From Lyophyllum atratum (Eukaryota > Basidiomycota > Agaricomycetes > Agaricales > Lyophyllaceae), in assembly GCA_014905825.1 (NCBI GenBank), contig JACGCN010000013.1, forward strand, positions 434,001-498,000: a stretch of DNA of 64,000 nucleotides. Reading direction: 5' to 3'. Shown in pieces: positions 52,271 through 64,000 of this stretch. The translations under genes were made by a program, and so were the position numbers. Numbering within the stretch: position 1 is the stretch's first letter; each line of letters starts with the position of its first letter. Below the pieces are notes generated by a model, which was not told the DNA's origin, made no database searches, and was given only the letters and a program-made list of their open reading frames with translations.

Positions 52271-55200
52271 AGTCGGGTGTCGATCGTGCGCGAGGGCGAT
52301 CAATTGGTAGATTGGGATTATTGGAGTATTTATTTGGGTATTTATCTGCCACTGGGCGTTGTATGTTCTGTAAATTTAGTTGTAAATGTACAGATATCGT
52401 CAAGAGATATGTCGAAACGTACCGTTCATGTTGGTCAAAGCCGAAGAGAAGTCGCTGTCGAGGCGGTCTAGTCTATAGACCGTCCAGAGCGATACAAACT
52501 TGCGTCGTCGATAACGAGGAAGCGAGTCGAAGTAATCCAGCTGCAGGCATAACTTTGCTATGCGAAGTTTCGAGGGCTCATCGATGCTAGCGCTCATCCA
52601 CGGTCCAGCGCTTGAGTAAGAGAGTTTGTGTAGAGGGGCATCTATGGGAGAAAACGAGGGTGGCCTGGCCTGGGCGTTTTGAACTTGATAGCTTCAAGTT
52701 CAACAGAACCAAAAATAGATTTCGAACTGCTGTCATGTGACACATCACGTTTAGTTGTCGCGTCAATGCGCGACGCGACTTCGAATGGACCGAAACAGCA
52801 GTGTGCATCATATACAACTCAGTACAGAACTCTATCGAGCCACTGCAAAATTCACAGATTACCAGCAAATGTCAGCTAACTCAAGTAGGACCTTTCTTTC
52901 GGTTCTCCAATCTCCTCTGGTAAAACGGGCACGAAATTGGGCTACATTTACAGGATAGTATCAAAAGGCATGGAAAGTGGATCAAGTCGGAGTAAAACTC
53001 CACCTGCTTCTCAGGATGGGTCACTGATCTGTGCTTTTTTGCCCAGGGAATGCGCAACCTGGGGTAGAATCTCGGTCAGCATGTCGGGGTAGATCTTTGG
53101 TATAGCAAGTCAGAATGTCGTAATATTTCACAAGACCCACATAAGGGGGAAGTGTCGGCGGTATTGCAGGCCGCGAGGCTTTGGAGAAGGTTCCTGACGT
53201 CCTGAAGCGCGTTACATTTTTAATCTCATACCCCGAGACTGCACAAGCTCACCTAGTACAGCCAGCCCACTGAGAGGCCATGATGCCCATGGATAGTACC
53301 TTGCTCTAAGAAAGCCATGCGCGCCGTTTTGATACATAAATTTAGCCTGGCCCTCCCGCAGGCTCCAGGATTCCCGAAGCCAGAAGGACTCTGAGTCTGA
53401 AGGAGTCTCAGTGAGCGCAGGACAACAGGGCTACCTGCTGAGTGCTCGGCATATCATGTGATCAATTTATGCACGACGCGTCGAGTTGCGTCGCTTCAGC
53501 TAAATCAGTTCACAGCTTTCATGACAACTTGAAGTTAAATACGCGTCCAGCCTTCCCTATAGGTATCCTGGCCAACGTCCATTTATGACCAGGTTCTCAG
53601 GCACAGATTGCGTGCTTAACAGCCTATTAGATAGGGAGTAGGATGCCTTGCCTTAGGAGGCCGCAGCGTCGCCCGAGTATATAACTTCTAGAGATGACTG
53701 CCTTCGAACCGAAGGTCAGTCTAGCATTGGAGGCCTGATCTACTTACCGGCATATTCAACTGCGGGCATTCCACGAAGTGAGAAGCCCTGCACTATCTCT
53801 CGACCCGATTCAGATTACACGTCAATTAAGGTAGAGACGGTTTTTAGATCGATTTTCTCCGCGATGGGCACGTACTCGAGTATATGTGTAGCTTTTAGTG
53901 TTTACATTCGCGGGAGCTGCTGCATCAGTCAGGAAGCACTACCCCACGACTGCCAGGTAGGCTTCTGGGAGGTGTGTACCTCGTCAGCTGTTACTCACGT
54001 TCGAGTATGAAAAGGAACGAGGGTCCTGCCCACAAGACCGAGCCTAGACCAGTGGAATTGCTTTGTGTCCTAGATGTCATGAAGCTCCGAGGTACCAGGG
54101 CCATTCCGAAGCAGGCCGGGGACTATTAATGTCCTTATCGCATATGTGTTCTGACCGTTCAATGTTCTGGCTTATTCTGGCGTACACGTGGGGTGAGGAG
54201 ACGTATAAGTATAAATCATTTCCCACTTTCGTCGGCATTCTCTTTCCTCAAGGCTTGAACGCACCATGTGTGCCGTGCTCTACTTCGCAGACGATTGGTG
54301 GAGTTCTGGTTCGGGATTGATTGGTTTGGGAGCTCCGAGGTCCCGGAAATTGAACAGAAGCAGAAGGAGGGGAATATAAATATGTGCTTCAAATGACGAG
54401 AACCGGCTGGGTAGACGAGATGAGAACAAAGGCTATCGCTGTATGGGGAAAGCCGGTCCATTCAAGCTGTCGGTCGTCTTATGGCGGTTACGGCTAGGCG
54501 GGGTGAGGAGGCTCAAGGAAACTGTCAAGGTGGGGAGGCAACGAATTGTGATGTTCACTCGGGCGCTCTGGTATGCGTGTGCCGGAGCGTCGGTCAGGAC
54601 AGCAGATACCGAGGGACTTTTGTGGTGTACGACATCGATTCTTAGGCTGCCGAAACCCAAGTCGACATCTGAGCAGTGAGCACATGGTCATGATTCCGAC
54701 CCAAAAGGAAGGGAAAATTTTTGTCCTGAGATGGCGCTGCTGAATGTGGCTTAGTTTATAAGTACCGAGCTTCAGTTTCATCAGGATTTCTAGTGCCAAC
54801 CACCATCGGATGGCACGATGTTGGGAATGCCACGCCATTTGAGGTTGGTCTTGATTGCAGGGCGCCGTCGCTTGTGCTTCGGTCTGGATTTCGATTTCCG
54901 CTGAACGCGTTGCCACCACGTGGAAACATGGCCTCTGCTCGTTGAACTTCGACAAAACATATACTCCTCGTATACTTTCCGCCGAATATCCTCTCCAAAT
55001 GTGACTGGATAGGGTATCATTTTAGTCTTTCTAATCCAAATTACAACCGAAACGCGTTAGTACGTAAATATCCATCTTGGTCTGTACCCCTAGGCAGGGA
55101 AGCCGTTGTTTGACCCGAAAGGCTCTCGAAAGAAGACCTGAAGATACCGGATAGATCCACGGTAACTGAGTAACTGACAAGAACTCAGTGAGGACTGCTT

Positions 55201-55560
55201 ACTCCCTGCCATCGCCTGCGTCAATCGGCCCCAGCGAACCACCGACCTTTATTGATACGAGGTGAGAAAAATGGTGATTGGAGGGCATCTTCTTGCCTGT
55301 TATACTCATCAGCTGTTAGTTTTCTAATCCAAGCAAATCCATGCTGCCATCACAAGGAAGTGCTTTCGCCGGTGACCCCAAAACGACCGCGGACGGAGAG
55401 CGACATCCAAGAGCAACGTCCTCCACGTTCTTACACGGTGCGTAAGGTTCAAATGGATACTTCATGCTCGCGCTGACTTCCGCGGTAAACAGGTCAAGAT
55501 AGTTCTTCGTCTTCTCAAAGTCATTTCATAGCAATCAGCAACAAAACAAACCCCTGGTTC
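52271..55560. other. 3.3-kb stretch with no convincing gene
   Basis: I see only short overlapping frames. The best candidate is 55020-54790 on the minus strand, a 76-codon frame starting MIPYPVTFGEDIRRKVY with a basic tail. It lacks a recognised domain and may be a small gene or a remnant. 52960-54060 has no frame of note on either strand. A short hairpin CCTTCG-AAC-CGAAGG occurs near 53702. No tRNA or rRNA found. The right end should contain the 5' exon and promoter of the transcription factor gene. Confidence 0.5.
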
Positions 55561-58500
55561 TTGCCTGCTACCACCAACACCGCCCCACCAAGTGGATCGA
55601 GGAAACCTGTCCATCCTCCTACTTCATCTTCCGCAGCCGCTTCATCGCTCATGATTGGACCTACGTCGACGTTCTACGACCCGGAGACTTTGGCACAAGC
55701 CCAAGGGGACAACCAAGCGCAGTATCAACAGTGGATAGATGCCTCGTATGGTGATCAGCACCAGCACCAAGAACAATTGATGCATCCGCAGCAATCTGCT
55801 CACCACCAGCGTATGGTCTCCTACCAACCGTCTCAGCAGCAGCCGACATACCAGCAAGATCCTCAGCGACTAGGACGCGTATCCGACCCGTATAGTTATA
55901 CACAGAACCAGTACGCCCCGACTTCGCAGCACACGGGATCTGTCGCTGGAACGACCATCCAGTCCAATGTTGGCGGTGGATCGGCACCGTTGACTGACCA
56001 CCCGACATACCATATGCAGCCGGCGACAGATCCATATACTGGCTATTACTCGCACACGAACCCGGGGACCGGAACTAACACACCCGATCCTGTCGCGAGC
56101 CATTCTGTATCGTATACCACTCCGCCCGAACCGCTATACACGCAACAGCAACAGATGCAGCACCAGATTCCGACACAATCGACTCAATTACATGGGCTTG
56201 GAGACCACCATTCCCGTTCGCAGCCCCACTCGCGGTCGCAGTCGCAAGCTCAGATACACCAATATATGGCTCCCCAGGGCGCAAGTGCATACGCATCTGA
56301 GCTGCTGTCCATGACTTCTCGTCCGCATTCCAACCCCCACTCATCTCAATCGTCTTCTCTCTCCCCGGCATCTAATTCTTGGACGGACGAGGTCTACTCC
56401 TCTGCTAATTCAAACAATAATATGAACCCCAACCCTAATCGGATGGATGTACCCTCAGTATCTCATACTAACACCCAAGTACCCACAGTCCCCACGACTT
56501 CGAAGCACGTGGCTAGCAGAACGCGAAAGCAAGTCCACCCGCAAGCCCGTACGACTCCGCCGAATGCAGCGACTGCATCCCCACCCGAGACCACCCCAAA
56601 AGCAAACGCAAAGCGCAAACGTCCAAACTCGGGGGCGCCGCCGCCAAAACTGTATCGATTTCAAGACGATGAAAGCGCGAGCGGCAGTGATGGAGATGAT
56701 AGTTTGGACGCATTTGGGGGTGGAATAAGTGTGGGGATGGGTGGGTTGGGTGTCATCAGTGGTGGAAGAAGTGGACGACTGTGAGTACCTTTTGTCCTGC
56801 CCCTGCCCCTACCATGAGCCCTTCCCGAACACGAGGAGAACACGTTACTGACAAACTTCTTATCTTTCTATATACCCTGTCTGCTATTTGGTTTACTCCG
56901 GCGCTGCCTTCTTATCGTCTCGGGCTCCACAATGCTCCGCAAATCAATCTCGGCTTCCACTGACATTGGACACACCGACGTGGACACTCGCCGCCTCCTG
57001 CTGCGTGCTGCGGGCGTGTTTTGCTTCCTTGGAAATGCTACATCCGGGATGTCGCGACTCTCGGTGTCCGACTGCGCCCTTGGCGGTGGACCCTTGTCCC
57101 TCTGGTCAAACAAATCGCGGTGTTTCGCTCCACGCATGCCATGCGGATGTTTTACGCACTCCCGCATGAACTTGGACGCCTATGCCCTGACGGCTGTCAC
57201 GCACCCGAACCTGGCACCCCTTCCCGTACCGCTGTTTATGACCCCGACGTCCCCTTTCCTGGCCTCGATACCAAAACAAAATTGGTTGTCGATTCATCGC
57301 ATGTGCATCGCCTTGTTGATCCTTGTTGATCCTATTTTTATTCTGTTTTTCATTGATTTTTCCATTTCTATTTTTCATCTACTTCGCCTTCCACCTTGAA
57401 CGCACATTATTCACCATGTCCCATCCTTTGACGTTCACGCACCCCTTGTCACGCGCCTTATCTTCTTTTGACTAACCTTCCTTCCTTTTCCAACGCTTTG
57501 CCGCTGGTCCGCCCTGGTCATCGCCACTGCCCCTGCACTGCCAATTCCCGAACATGGTATCTCGGCGATTTTTCTCTTCCGATTCTTTCTCGCATTCACC
57601 CGTTCTGATGACGCCTCGAAACGCCACCGTTTCTCACATTGGCCTGATCCCGGAACTTCCTCTCATTTAACTCATCCTCGGTCTCGAAATACCACCTTCC
57701 TATACCACATTTGTTACGCGAACGTCGGTGCATTCACACCACATGCTGCTCAATAGGCCTGGAGCATGTACCCATTGCAAGAAGCTCAAGGTACGCATCG
57801 TTTGCTCGACCTTTACCACGACATCATCTCGTTTGACGGGATGTATGTCACGCCGTTCGCCGCGTTTTTTCTTTCCTTCTTCTTCCCGACCTTTCAATCA
57901 TCATTGCTGACTTATCGTCCTGTCTTCCTGCTGTCCTTTCTAACATCCGACTATCCATCTCGTGTTTTTCTCCCCACCGGCACGCTTTCTTCGGTCCGCG
58001 ATTTCGATGTACCTCCCTCCGGTCCACGACACATGACAATCTGTCTCCGGTCAATATCCCTCCGCCCTTGGCCCTCTTCAAATCGTGTCTGAACACGCGA
58101 CGACTTTTACTCCAACTTCCGACATCGCGAACGTCTCGTCCCTTCGACCTGACAGATGAAATGCGACTTTCCAAAAGGCGACAACACGTGCAAGCGATGC
58201 AAGACGGGCGGACATGTTTGCATCGTCGAAGGTAGAAAGCCGAGGACCGCACCGAAGTAAGTCTAATTCCCGCAGCTCTGATCTCCCTTTTTCTGGCATC
58301 TGCCATTTTTTGTGGAAAACATGCTGCATCCCACCGGATCATTTTGTTTATCTACTTGCGAGAGAAGGAACACTTTTCTCGGCCTTCCCTTATCGGACTA
58401 TGACCGTGGTGTGCGGCTCGTAAATGCAGTACACGATGCTTCGGAGCAGGGGATACGGGACCGTTCTTAAGGATCGGGACCTCGACTAGGACTTTTGTGA

Positions 58501-61500
58501 TCCTCCACCTTCTGCATCCGCCTCAGCACGATGTACTCATCGCCGAATTCTTCTCTTGAGTCTTTACCTTCTATAACTTCGTCGTCGGAATCATCCTCAT
58601 CATGTTTCTCCTCTCCGTCGTCGTCGAACTCAGACTTACCAACTATCCTTCCTCGTATTAGCAAGCGCGAATATCTCTTAGCGCAGATCAGGCAGAAGGA
58701 TGCTATCATCGAATCTCTCCTCAAACAGGTGAGCAAAGCCTTCTCATCGCCTCACTTCATGATGTTCTGACCCGTTGAACCACAGCTGCACAATCCGTAC
58801 ATTGCGACCCCGATGTCGATCGCCTCGTACAGGATGGCTACGTCACCTTCTGATCACAACAACAAGAACATCCTTGCGTGGCTCGATCGTCTGCAAGCCA
58901 GTGTTCGGACAGCCGGTGGGAAAGCCGGACCTAGCGCGTTCAAAGACCTTCGTGGGACTGGTATAGCCGCTGAAGATGACGATTCTGATGTGGAAGAAAC
59001 TCATGCTCAGCGATACGGACTTGTTGCTCCTCCGGACGATGACGACAGCAACACTGTCGGAGAAGACGAAGGCGCTACCCCCGCAGACAAGTTGTCGACA
59101 CTGCCAGATTTCGATGCTCCTCTTGGTTTGATCGCAAATCTGAGTTTGAGCAATACGAAGTCGAAAGGCAAGAAGGACGCAAAAGATCTGGTCTCGGCCG
59201 AGGAGAACCTGGATGATGATGACGTCGTATGTTTTCTTGATCTAATCTTTGACAGTCGAGAGAAGATGTTGATCATGTATCGCCTTCCTTTTTCAGGGAG
59301 TTGCGAACGAAACATACTTCATGCCAGGTATGTGACGTATCGTGCTGCGTGTTCAGGGATGCTCATATGTCGATCTAGGCCCTGCAACAGACCTTGGCAT
59401 CCGAGCGACTTTGATTGAACAGCATAGTCCTCCTGAGATTCTGGTCCACGGACTAGTGACGCCGGAGGATGTTGACAAACTTTTTGAAATGTATGCCTTC
59501 TTTCCGTCTTCTGTCTTCGAATTCTCACTGTGTCCTGATGCTCCTCAGATTCTTTGAACGCGTCGACGTGAGCATAACTGAAAGACTGCTTTATGTCGTT
59601 GTTGACATCCGTCATACAGCCGTTCCTTTCCCTACTAGATCCTTTCCTTCACACGCCGGCGACCACGTTCGCAAGATGTCCATTCCTGTTCACCGTCAGT
59701 AAGTAGACATGCGTATAGGGTTTCGATACCTCGCTGATAGTCCATTTCAGTCTGCGCTATCTCATCTCGATACTACGCTGAGAAGTCGGAAATCTACCCA
59801 ATCGCGATGCACTTTGCGAAGCACTCGGCTGCAAACGCTCTGATTGACGGCTGGAAGTCCGTTGAGCTTTGTCAGGCTTACATCCTGATGAGTGTATACG
59901 CTGTCCCTGCACGTAGATGGGAGGAAGACAGGAGCTGGTTGTACACAGGTCTTGCCATAAGGTATCTCCAGCCGGTTTTCGATCATAAACTCTATCTAAG
60001 AATCATTTAGGATTGCTACAGATCTCAATCTCCATCAAGTGTCGACGACGAAACCCCAGAATGAGAAACAAGAAAGGGAGATTCTGAATCGGACCCGAGT
60101 GTGGATGATATGCTTCAACCTGGATCGTTCGACGGCAACGCAGTTTGGCAAGCCGTCCACTATCAAAGAAGACTAGTGCGTACCGCCAACGAGTCTTCTT
60201 CACGAGTACTGAGATATCCTTTCTCACAGTATCATGCGCAATGCCAAAGACTGGTATAAGAAGTCGAAGTACAACCTTCCTGTGAGATAGAATTCCTTCG
60301 TGGTCGTTCTAGTTCGATAACTCATGTTAACGTTCCAGTATGATGTCCATCTCTGCGCCTATTCCGCCCTTCTGCGGATCGTCGCAAAGTCCCATGACGA
60401 GATCTTCAGCGATCCTTCATCGCCGAGTGGCCTGAACAAGGTATCACTGATGTCCTTTTTCTCAAACGGCAATAGGTCTAATCGATTCCACAGCAAGTAG
60501 ACTTCCGCTCCGTGACCATGAATCACGATGCCCAGTTGACCAGATATCACGACGAATGGACAAAGCGTTTTGCCGAACGCTCGGATCCGAATGGTGATCT
60601 CGAGACCTTTTGGTCTCAATTTTAGCTCTAACATGCCATGCTATGATAGATGCAGCCTCGGCTTTCCGATGCAGCCTCTTACCATTGTGCGCAAGCCTAA
60701 ATCCCTATATGATAACTCGGAACTAATGACCCCTTTCAGCCTTGTGGATTACTCGCGACTCGTGATGTTCTCATTCGGTTTCCAGCAAGCATACCAACGC
60801 GGAATCGAACCAGGCGATCATGTGTACTTCAGCAAGGTGCGCTGTGGCTGAATCGCCTTGCGTCCATATCTTGACATGTCTTCAGTGTCTGGACGCCGCG
60901 AAATCTGTTATTCGGAACATGATCGAAGGGTTAGCCCCGACAGGTTACATGCGCTATGCACCCGATGGTACGTTCACGTGAACAACGATATTCAGGTGGT
61001 TATTGAGCGCTTGGATTACAGGCCATTTCATATTTGCGTCGTTTGCCTCGGCCTTCCTTCTGAAGGTATGTCATCTCCGTATACCACAACTCCTCGCCAT
61101 TGAACGAATCATGTCCTAGCTACTTCGCCCTGAATTCTCCAGCCTTCTGTCGAAGGACCAGGAAACGGAGATTTTCGATTTGATCGGACGTCTTATCCAG
61201 ACCCTCAGCTCCCCAGATATCGCTATTGACGATCGCCACACCCCCAAGCTCTACGCTCGTTTCCTCGCTGGACTCTTGTCGAAGCATCGTAGGGATGGCG
61301 CTACAGTCGGGCGTCTCCACCCGTACCCTCCCCCCAGTCACCACTCCGCTTCTCAAGAATTCGGTCAGCCCTCTGGTCCTCCCTCGTCCTCTACCTTCTC
61401 GGTTGCTCCACCTCAAGGAGGGCATAATCAATCGCATGGCCAAGGGTACGACACTGGAGTATTCAACCAGGCCGTCGGTAAAATGGACACGACGCCTATC

Positions 61501-61841
61501 TATCAGCCAGAGGCTACTTTCTCCGCAGGCACTGGCACGATACATTTCGGCAGCGAGTTGTCGGCATTTGGTTCGAACGGCGTTTCGGACGAAGAAATGC
61601 TTGCGACGATGCAGGCACTGAAAAACCCGGCGTGGTGGGAGAACATGATGATGCCAGGGTATGTCATTTTGTCTACTATACATGTCTGTTTATTTAGGCT
61701 TCGCCTAGATTTTCATGGCCAGAGCCTCTGTCTCCTGGAAGTGCTGGCAGTACCCCACCGTCGCACTCTCACCACCATAATAACGTTCCCGGAATACATG
61801 GGATGAACCTCTTCCATGCTGCTCAGGTTGGCCTTCATTAG
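55561..61841 (+). CDS. Zn2Cys6 fungal transcription factor with Gln-rich N-terminus
   Basis: Large multi-exon gene. The first exon seen (to 56780) is Gln/His/Ser-rich; its ATG is uncertain (55651 is the first internal ATG and an upstream exon is likely). The Zn cluster is split: 57757-57790 gives PGACTHCKKLK and 58156-58256 gives MKCDFPKGDNTCKRCKTGGHVC, together six cysteines. A coiled linker KREYLLAQIRQKDAIIESLLKQ follows (58662-58728). The middle-homology domain runs over about fifteen further short exons (58786-59226, 59297-59327, 59379-59490 and so on). It includes LLDPFLHTPATTFARCPFLFTV, ISSRYY and RSWLYTGLAIRIATDLNLH, the Fungal_trans pattern. The stop is at 61839-61841. It should be a nuclear regulator; the target pathway is not readable. 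Introns at 56781-57756, 57791-58155 and 58257-58661 are far longer than elsewhere. Confidence 0.85.
58531..58661 (+). promoter_or_regulatory. Possible alternative first exon inside a transcription-factor intron
   Basis: An ATG at 58531 opens a Ser-rich frame that runs without a stop through the acceptor at 58661 and continues in phase into KREYLLAQIRQKD. A transcript starting here would encode the factor without its Zn cluster. It may equally be chance in a Ser-codon-rich intron. Confidence 0.3.
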
Positions 61842-62103
61842 GCATCTATGGACGTCCCATAATTTTGTTGCATATCTCACATGCTATCGCTTGTTATATA
61901 TAATACGGACCTCTTGTATGTGTATTGCTTTGTAGAACTCCCCGAATGAAATGAGAAAAGCAGCTGCCAGCTAATTTTTGGGATGCTTTAGCATAACACA
62001 CTATAACAACGGGATCTAATCTATTTCAAGTTTGTGATTGTTTCAACTGAACTTGACTGAACCTCTCCATTGCGTATCTCTAGAGTCCAAGGCGTCGGGC
62101 GCA
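61842..62103. other. Intergenic, transcription factor to Rieske gene
   Basis: 262 bp with AT-rich sequence near 61890-62000 suitable for 3' processing. No ORF. Confidence 0.5.
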
Positions 62104-63996
62104 ATGGAGAAAATTCAGTGTGTAATGAAATGCTACACCCCCTGAGTCGATTCTGATGATATTATCACAGGATTGCTCCGTTTACGGATCTATTGAGCCA
62201 TTCACGTTTCTTCCTGACTCTTCGGTCTCAACAAGGGGCATATCACTCGCTTATACTCTTCAGACTCACACCAGAGTCTACCTTAAACACCAAATACGAA
62301 GAGAACATATCACATAATGAGGTGATCCCTGGGACGAACCCCATGTACAAGCAAATATATGTCATGGAATCAAGTTGTCCCCATCTTGGCGCAGATCTCT
62401 CGCATGCAGACATTGAGGAATATGAAAGTAGCGTAGTGGCGGTCTGTCCATGGCATAGGTGAGCTGATATGATTAAAACACCAGGGAGGATGAGCTCAAA
62501 ATAGTTGATCCACTACGAAGATATGATTTTGATCTACGCACCGGGAAGAGTGAGACGGGACTCAAAGCTTGCACCTACGCTGTCGAGGTGAAAGCTGATC
62601 CTCTTGACGGTATAGACAAAGTATACGTCGAGACCCCTGAAGATGGTAGTGGCTGGCGTCTGGTCGAACTTCGGCCTGTTTCCGAGGGTAAGTTTAGACC
62701 TTCCTTCGTGATTTATGCTAACTCATGGTATTTGACAGAGTTCGCAGACCCACCACCTCCCAAAACAGCACCCCTTCTACCCATTACCGCCCCTCCAGTA
62801 GTCCCTGCGGCCGATGAGCCTGTCGTACCGATTAACAATCCTCCAACAACACTGATGCAATGGGCTGTACTGATACTGAATACGCCAAATCCGACTCTCA
62901 AGGTAAATCTTGGAGCAGAAATCACGCCTGGTAGACCTAAACTAACTAAGGTCGTATCTCGAAGGTTCAGCGCACCCGAGAAGCCGTGAATCTATTTCGA
63001 ACTGGCAAGCTGGCGTCGATCGGGCATAAATCATCAACTGCCCCACGTCCTCCGGATGTCCCGCCTCGGGAGGAGATTTTTGCGAAGAATACTGTTGACC
63101 CAGGGAAGGTCAAAAACAGGAAAAACAGGGCGGTCATGCTTCATGCACTGGCCAACATCGAGCAATGGGCGTGAGTTGTTAGTCCCAGCGTCACACTGAT
63201 ACTACAACATTCTGACATTCTAAATATGGGCTCCAGCATCGATCTAGCGTCAGTCTGAAGTTCTCAGCCTTATATAAACCCGTTGATCCTGAAGGGGCTC
63301 CTGGCAGTTGGGACATTATCGCTCGGTTTGGACCATCCCATCCAAATATACCCCCAGCCTTCTTCTCTGACTTCACGAAGATGGCTCTAGACGAGTCCAA
63401 GCACTTGTAAGTCCAACTCCGTCGCGATTCATAGTACACATCCCTCATCAGCGTCTTCAAGTACCCTATTAACATCCAGGCTCTCAGCCATCTCCCCCTC
63501 CACACCATATGGCACGATGCCGGTCCACGCTTCCCTCTGGGAGTCAGCCACCGTCACGTCCCGATCGCTCCGCTCCAGACTCGCCATCATCCACCTCGTC
63601 CACGAAGCCAGAGGGCTCGACGTCAACCCGGGTACGATCGAGCGATTCCGGAAAGCAGGCGACAAGGAGAGTGTGGAGGTTATGGAGGTCATCCACGCTG
63701 ATGAGGTGACGCATGTGACGTCGGGGCATCGGTGGTTCACCTGGGTGTGTGAGCAGGAGGACAATGTCGACCCTGTCGAGGCCTTTAGGGAAGAGGTTAG
63801 GCGGGGTTGGAGGGGGGACGTCAAGGGGCCGTTCAATGTCGAGGACAGGGAAAAGGCTGGTATGACGAGGGAGTTTTATGAGGGCCTGAAAGGGGAGATG
63901 GGTCTCCCATCTCCGAATGGCGGGGATGCATTGGACATGAAGCTGTTGAAGGAGGCAGTTGCTAGTGTCGCTGTGGAATACGAGACTATCAAGTGA
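62104..63996 (+). CDS. Rieske [2Fe-2S] and DUF455 ferritin-like fusion protein
   Basis: Exons: 62104-62117, 62171-62458, 62521-62687, 62739-62902, 62971-63170, 63237-63248, 63308-63406 and 63480-63996, all GT-AG and in phase. The N-terminal domain has CPHLGADL...AVCPWHRYDFDL, the C-x-H and C-x2-H ligands of a Rieske 2Fe-2S cluster. After a Pro-rich linker (62745-62850), the C-terminal domain matches DUF455, a ferritin-like four-helix fold. Its carboxylate/His motifs are visible as NIEQWAIDLAWD, ALDESKHF, LVHEARGLD and HADEVTHV, suitable for a di-iron site. The combination suggests a di-iron oxygenase or hydroxylase with an in-built electron-transfer domain; the substrate is unknown. The ATG was chosen because the 14-nt first exon splices in phase. 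About 485 residues, ending four bases before the window end. Confidence 0.88.
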
Positions 63997-64000
63997 ATAA

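Noticed and set aside
54494..54955. 153-codon minus-strand ORF in the gene-poor stretch
   Set aside because: It overlaps two other frames of similar length and shows no domain, splice or start-context support.
1..64000. CRISPR array, rRNA operon or bacterial-type operons
   Set aside because: There are no regular repeat-spacer arrays or rRNA-like sequence, and introns throughout identify nuclear fungal DNA.

Overview
This window is nuclear DNA of a filamentous basidiomycete, most likely an Agaricomycete. The evidence is many 45-65 nt GT-AG introns, families typical of mushroom-forming fungi (BTB and F-box-like proteins, a Zn2Cys6 factor with a glutamine-rich arm, a PCA1-type metal ATPase, GH43), and large Ty3-type and Helitron elements. 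All coordinates and splice sites were read by eye, without alignment or expression data.

Layout. 1-905 holds the 3' end of an unrecognised gene, followed by non-coding DNA with a degenerate minisatellite. 2.5-13.2 kb is a Helitron-type locus: a very long Rep-helicase ORF that ends in a ubiquitin-protease-like domain, then a divergent pair of intron-containing genes sharing a tandemly duplicated promoter region. About 13.85-14.9 kb and 32.3-33.4 kb are two copies of a dispersed repeat containing a strong nested hairpin.

15,491-28,200 is a full-length Ty3/gypsy chromovirus. It has matching 465-bp LTRs and the target duplication GGAAC, and it lies inside a small spliced gene whose frame is continuous once the element is removed. 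It carries a single Gag-Pol ORF with a C-terminal chromodomain, and also a second 1072-codon ORF between pol and the 3' LTR. The pol-ORF2 spacer contains four copies of a 22-nt hairpin with compensatory stem changes. I consider this the most interesting signal in the window.

28.4-32.1 kb carries lineage-type genes on the minus strand: F-box-like/NTase-like, BTB and one unknown. From 33.8 kb onward the region is ordinary gene-dense euchromatin: chromate transporter, Tom70, secreted GH43, PCA1-like P1B ATPase with Cys-rich repeats, F-box protein, a mitochondrial-carrier-family protein with an unusual N-terminus, DPH3, a coiled-coil membrane protein, a 3.3-kb stretch without convincing genes, a Zn2Cys6 transcription factor, and a Rieske-DUF455 fusion protein.

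The genes do not form one pathway. The CHR transporter and the PCA1-like ATPase both concern metal or oxyanion handling but are separated by unrelated genes. Tom70 and the carrier-like protein both relate to mitochondria. The left half is shaped by transposition and the right half by conserved housekeeping genes.
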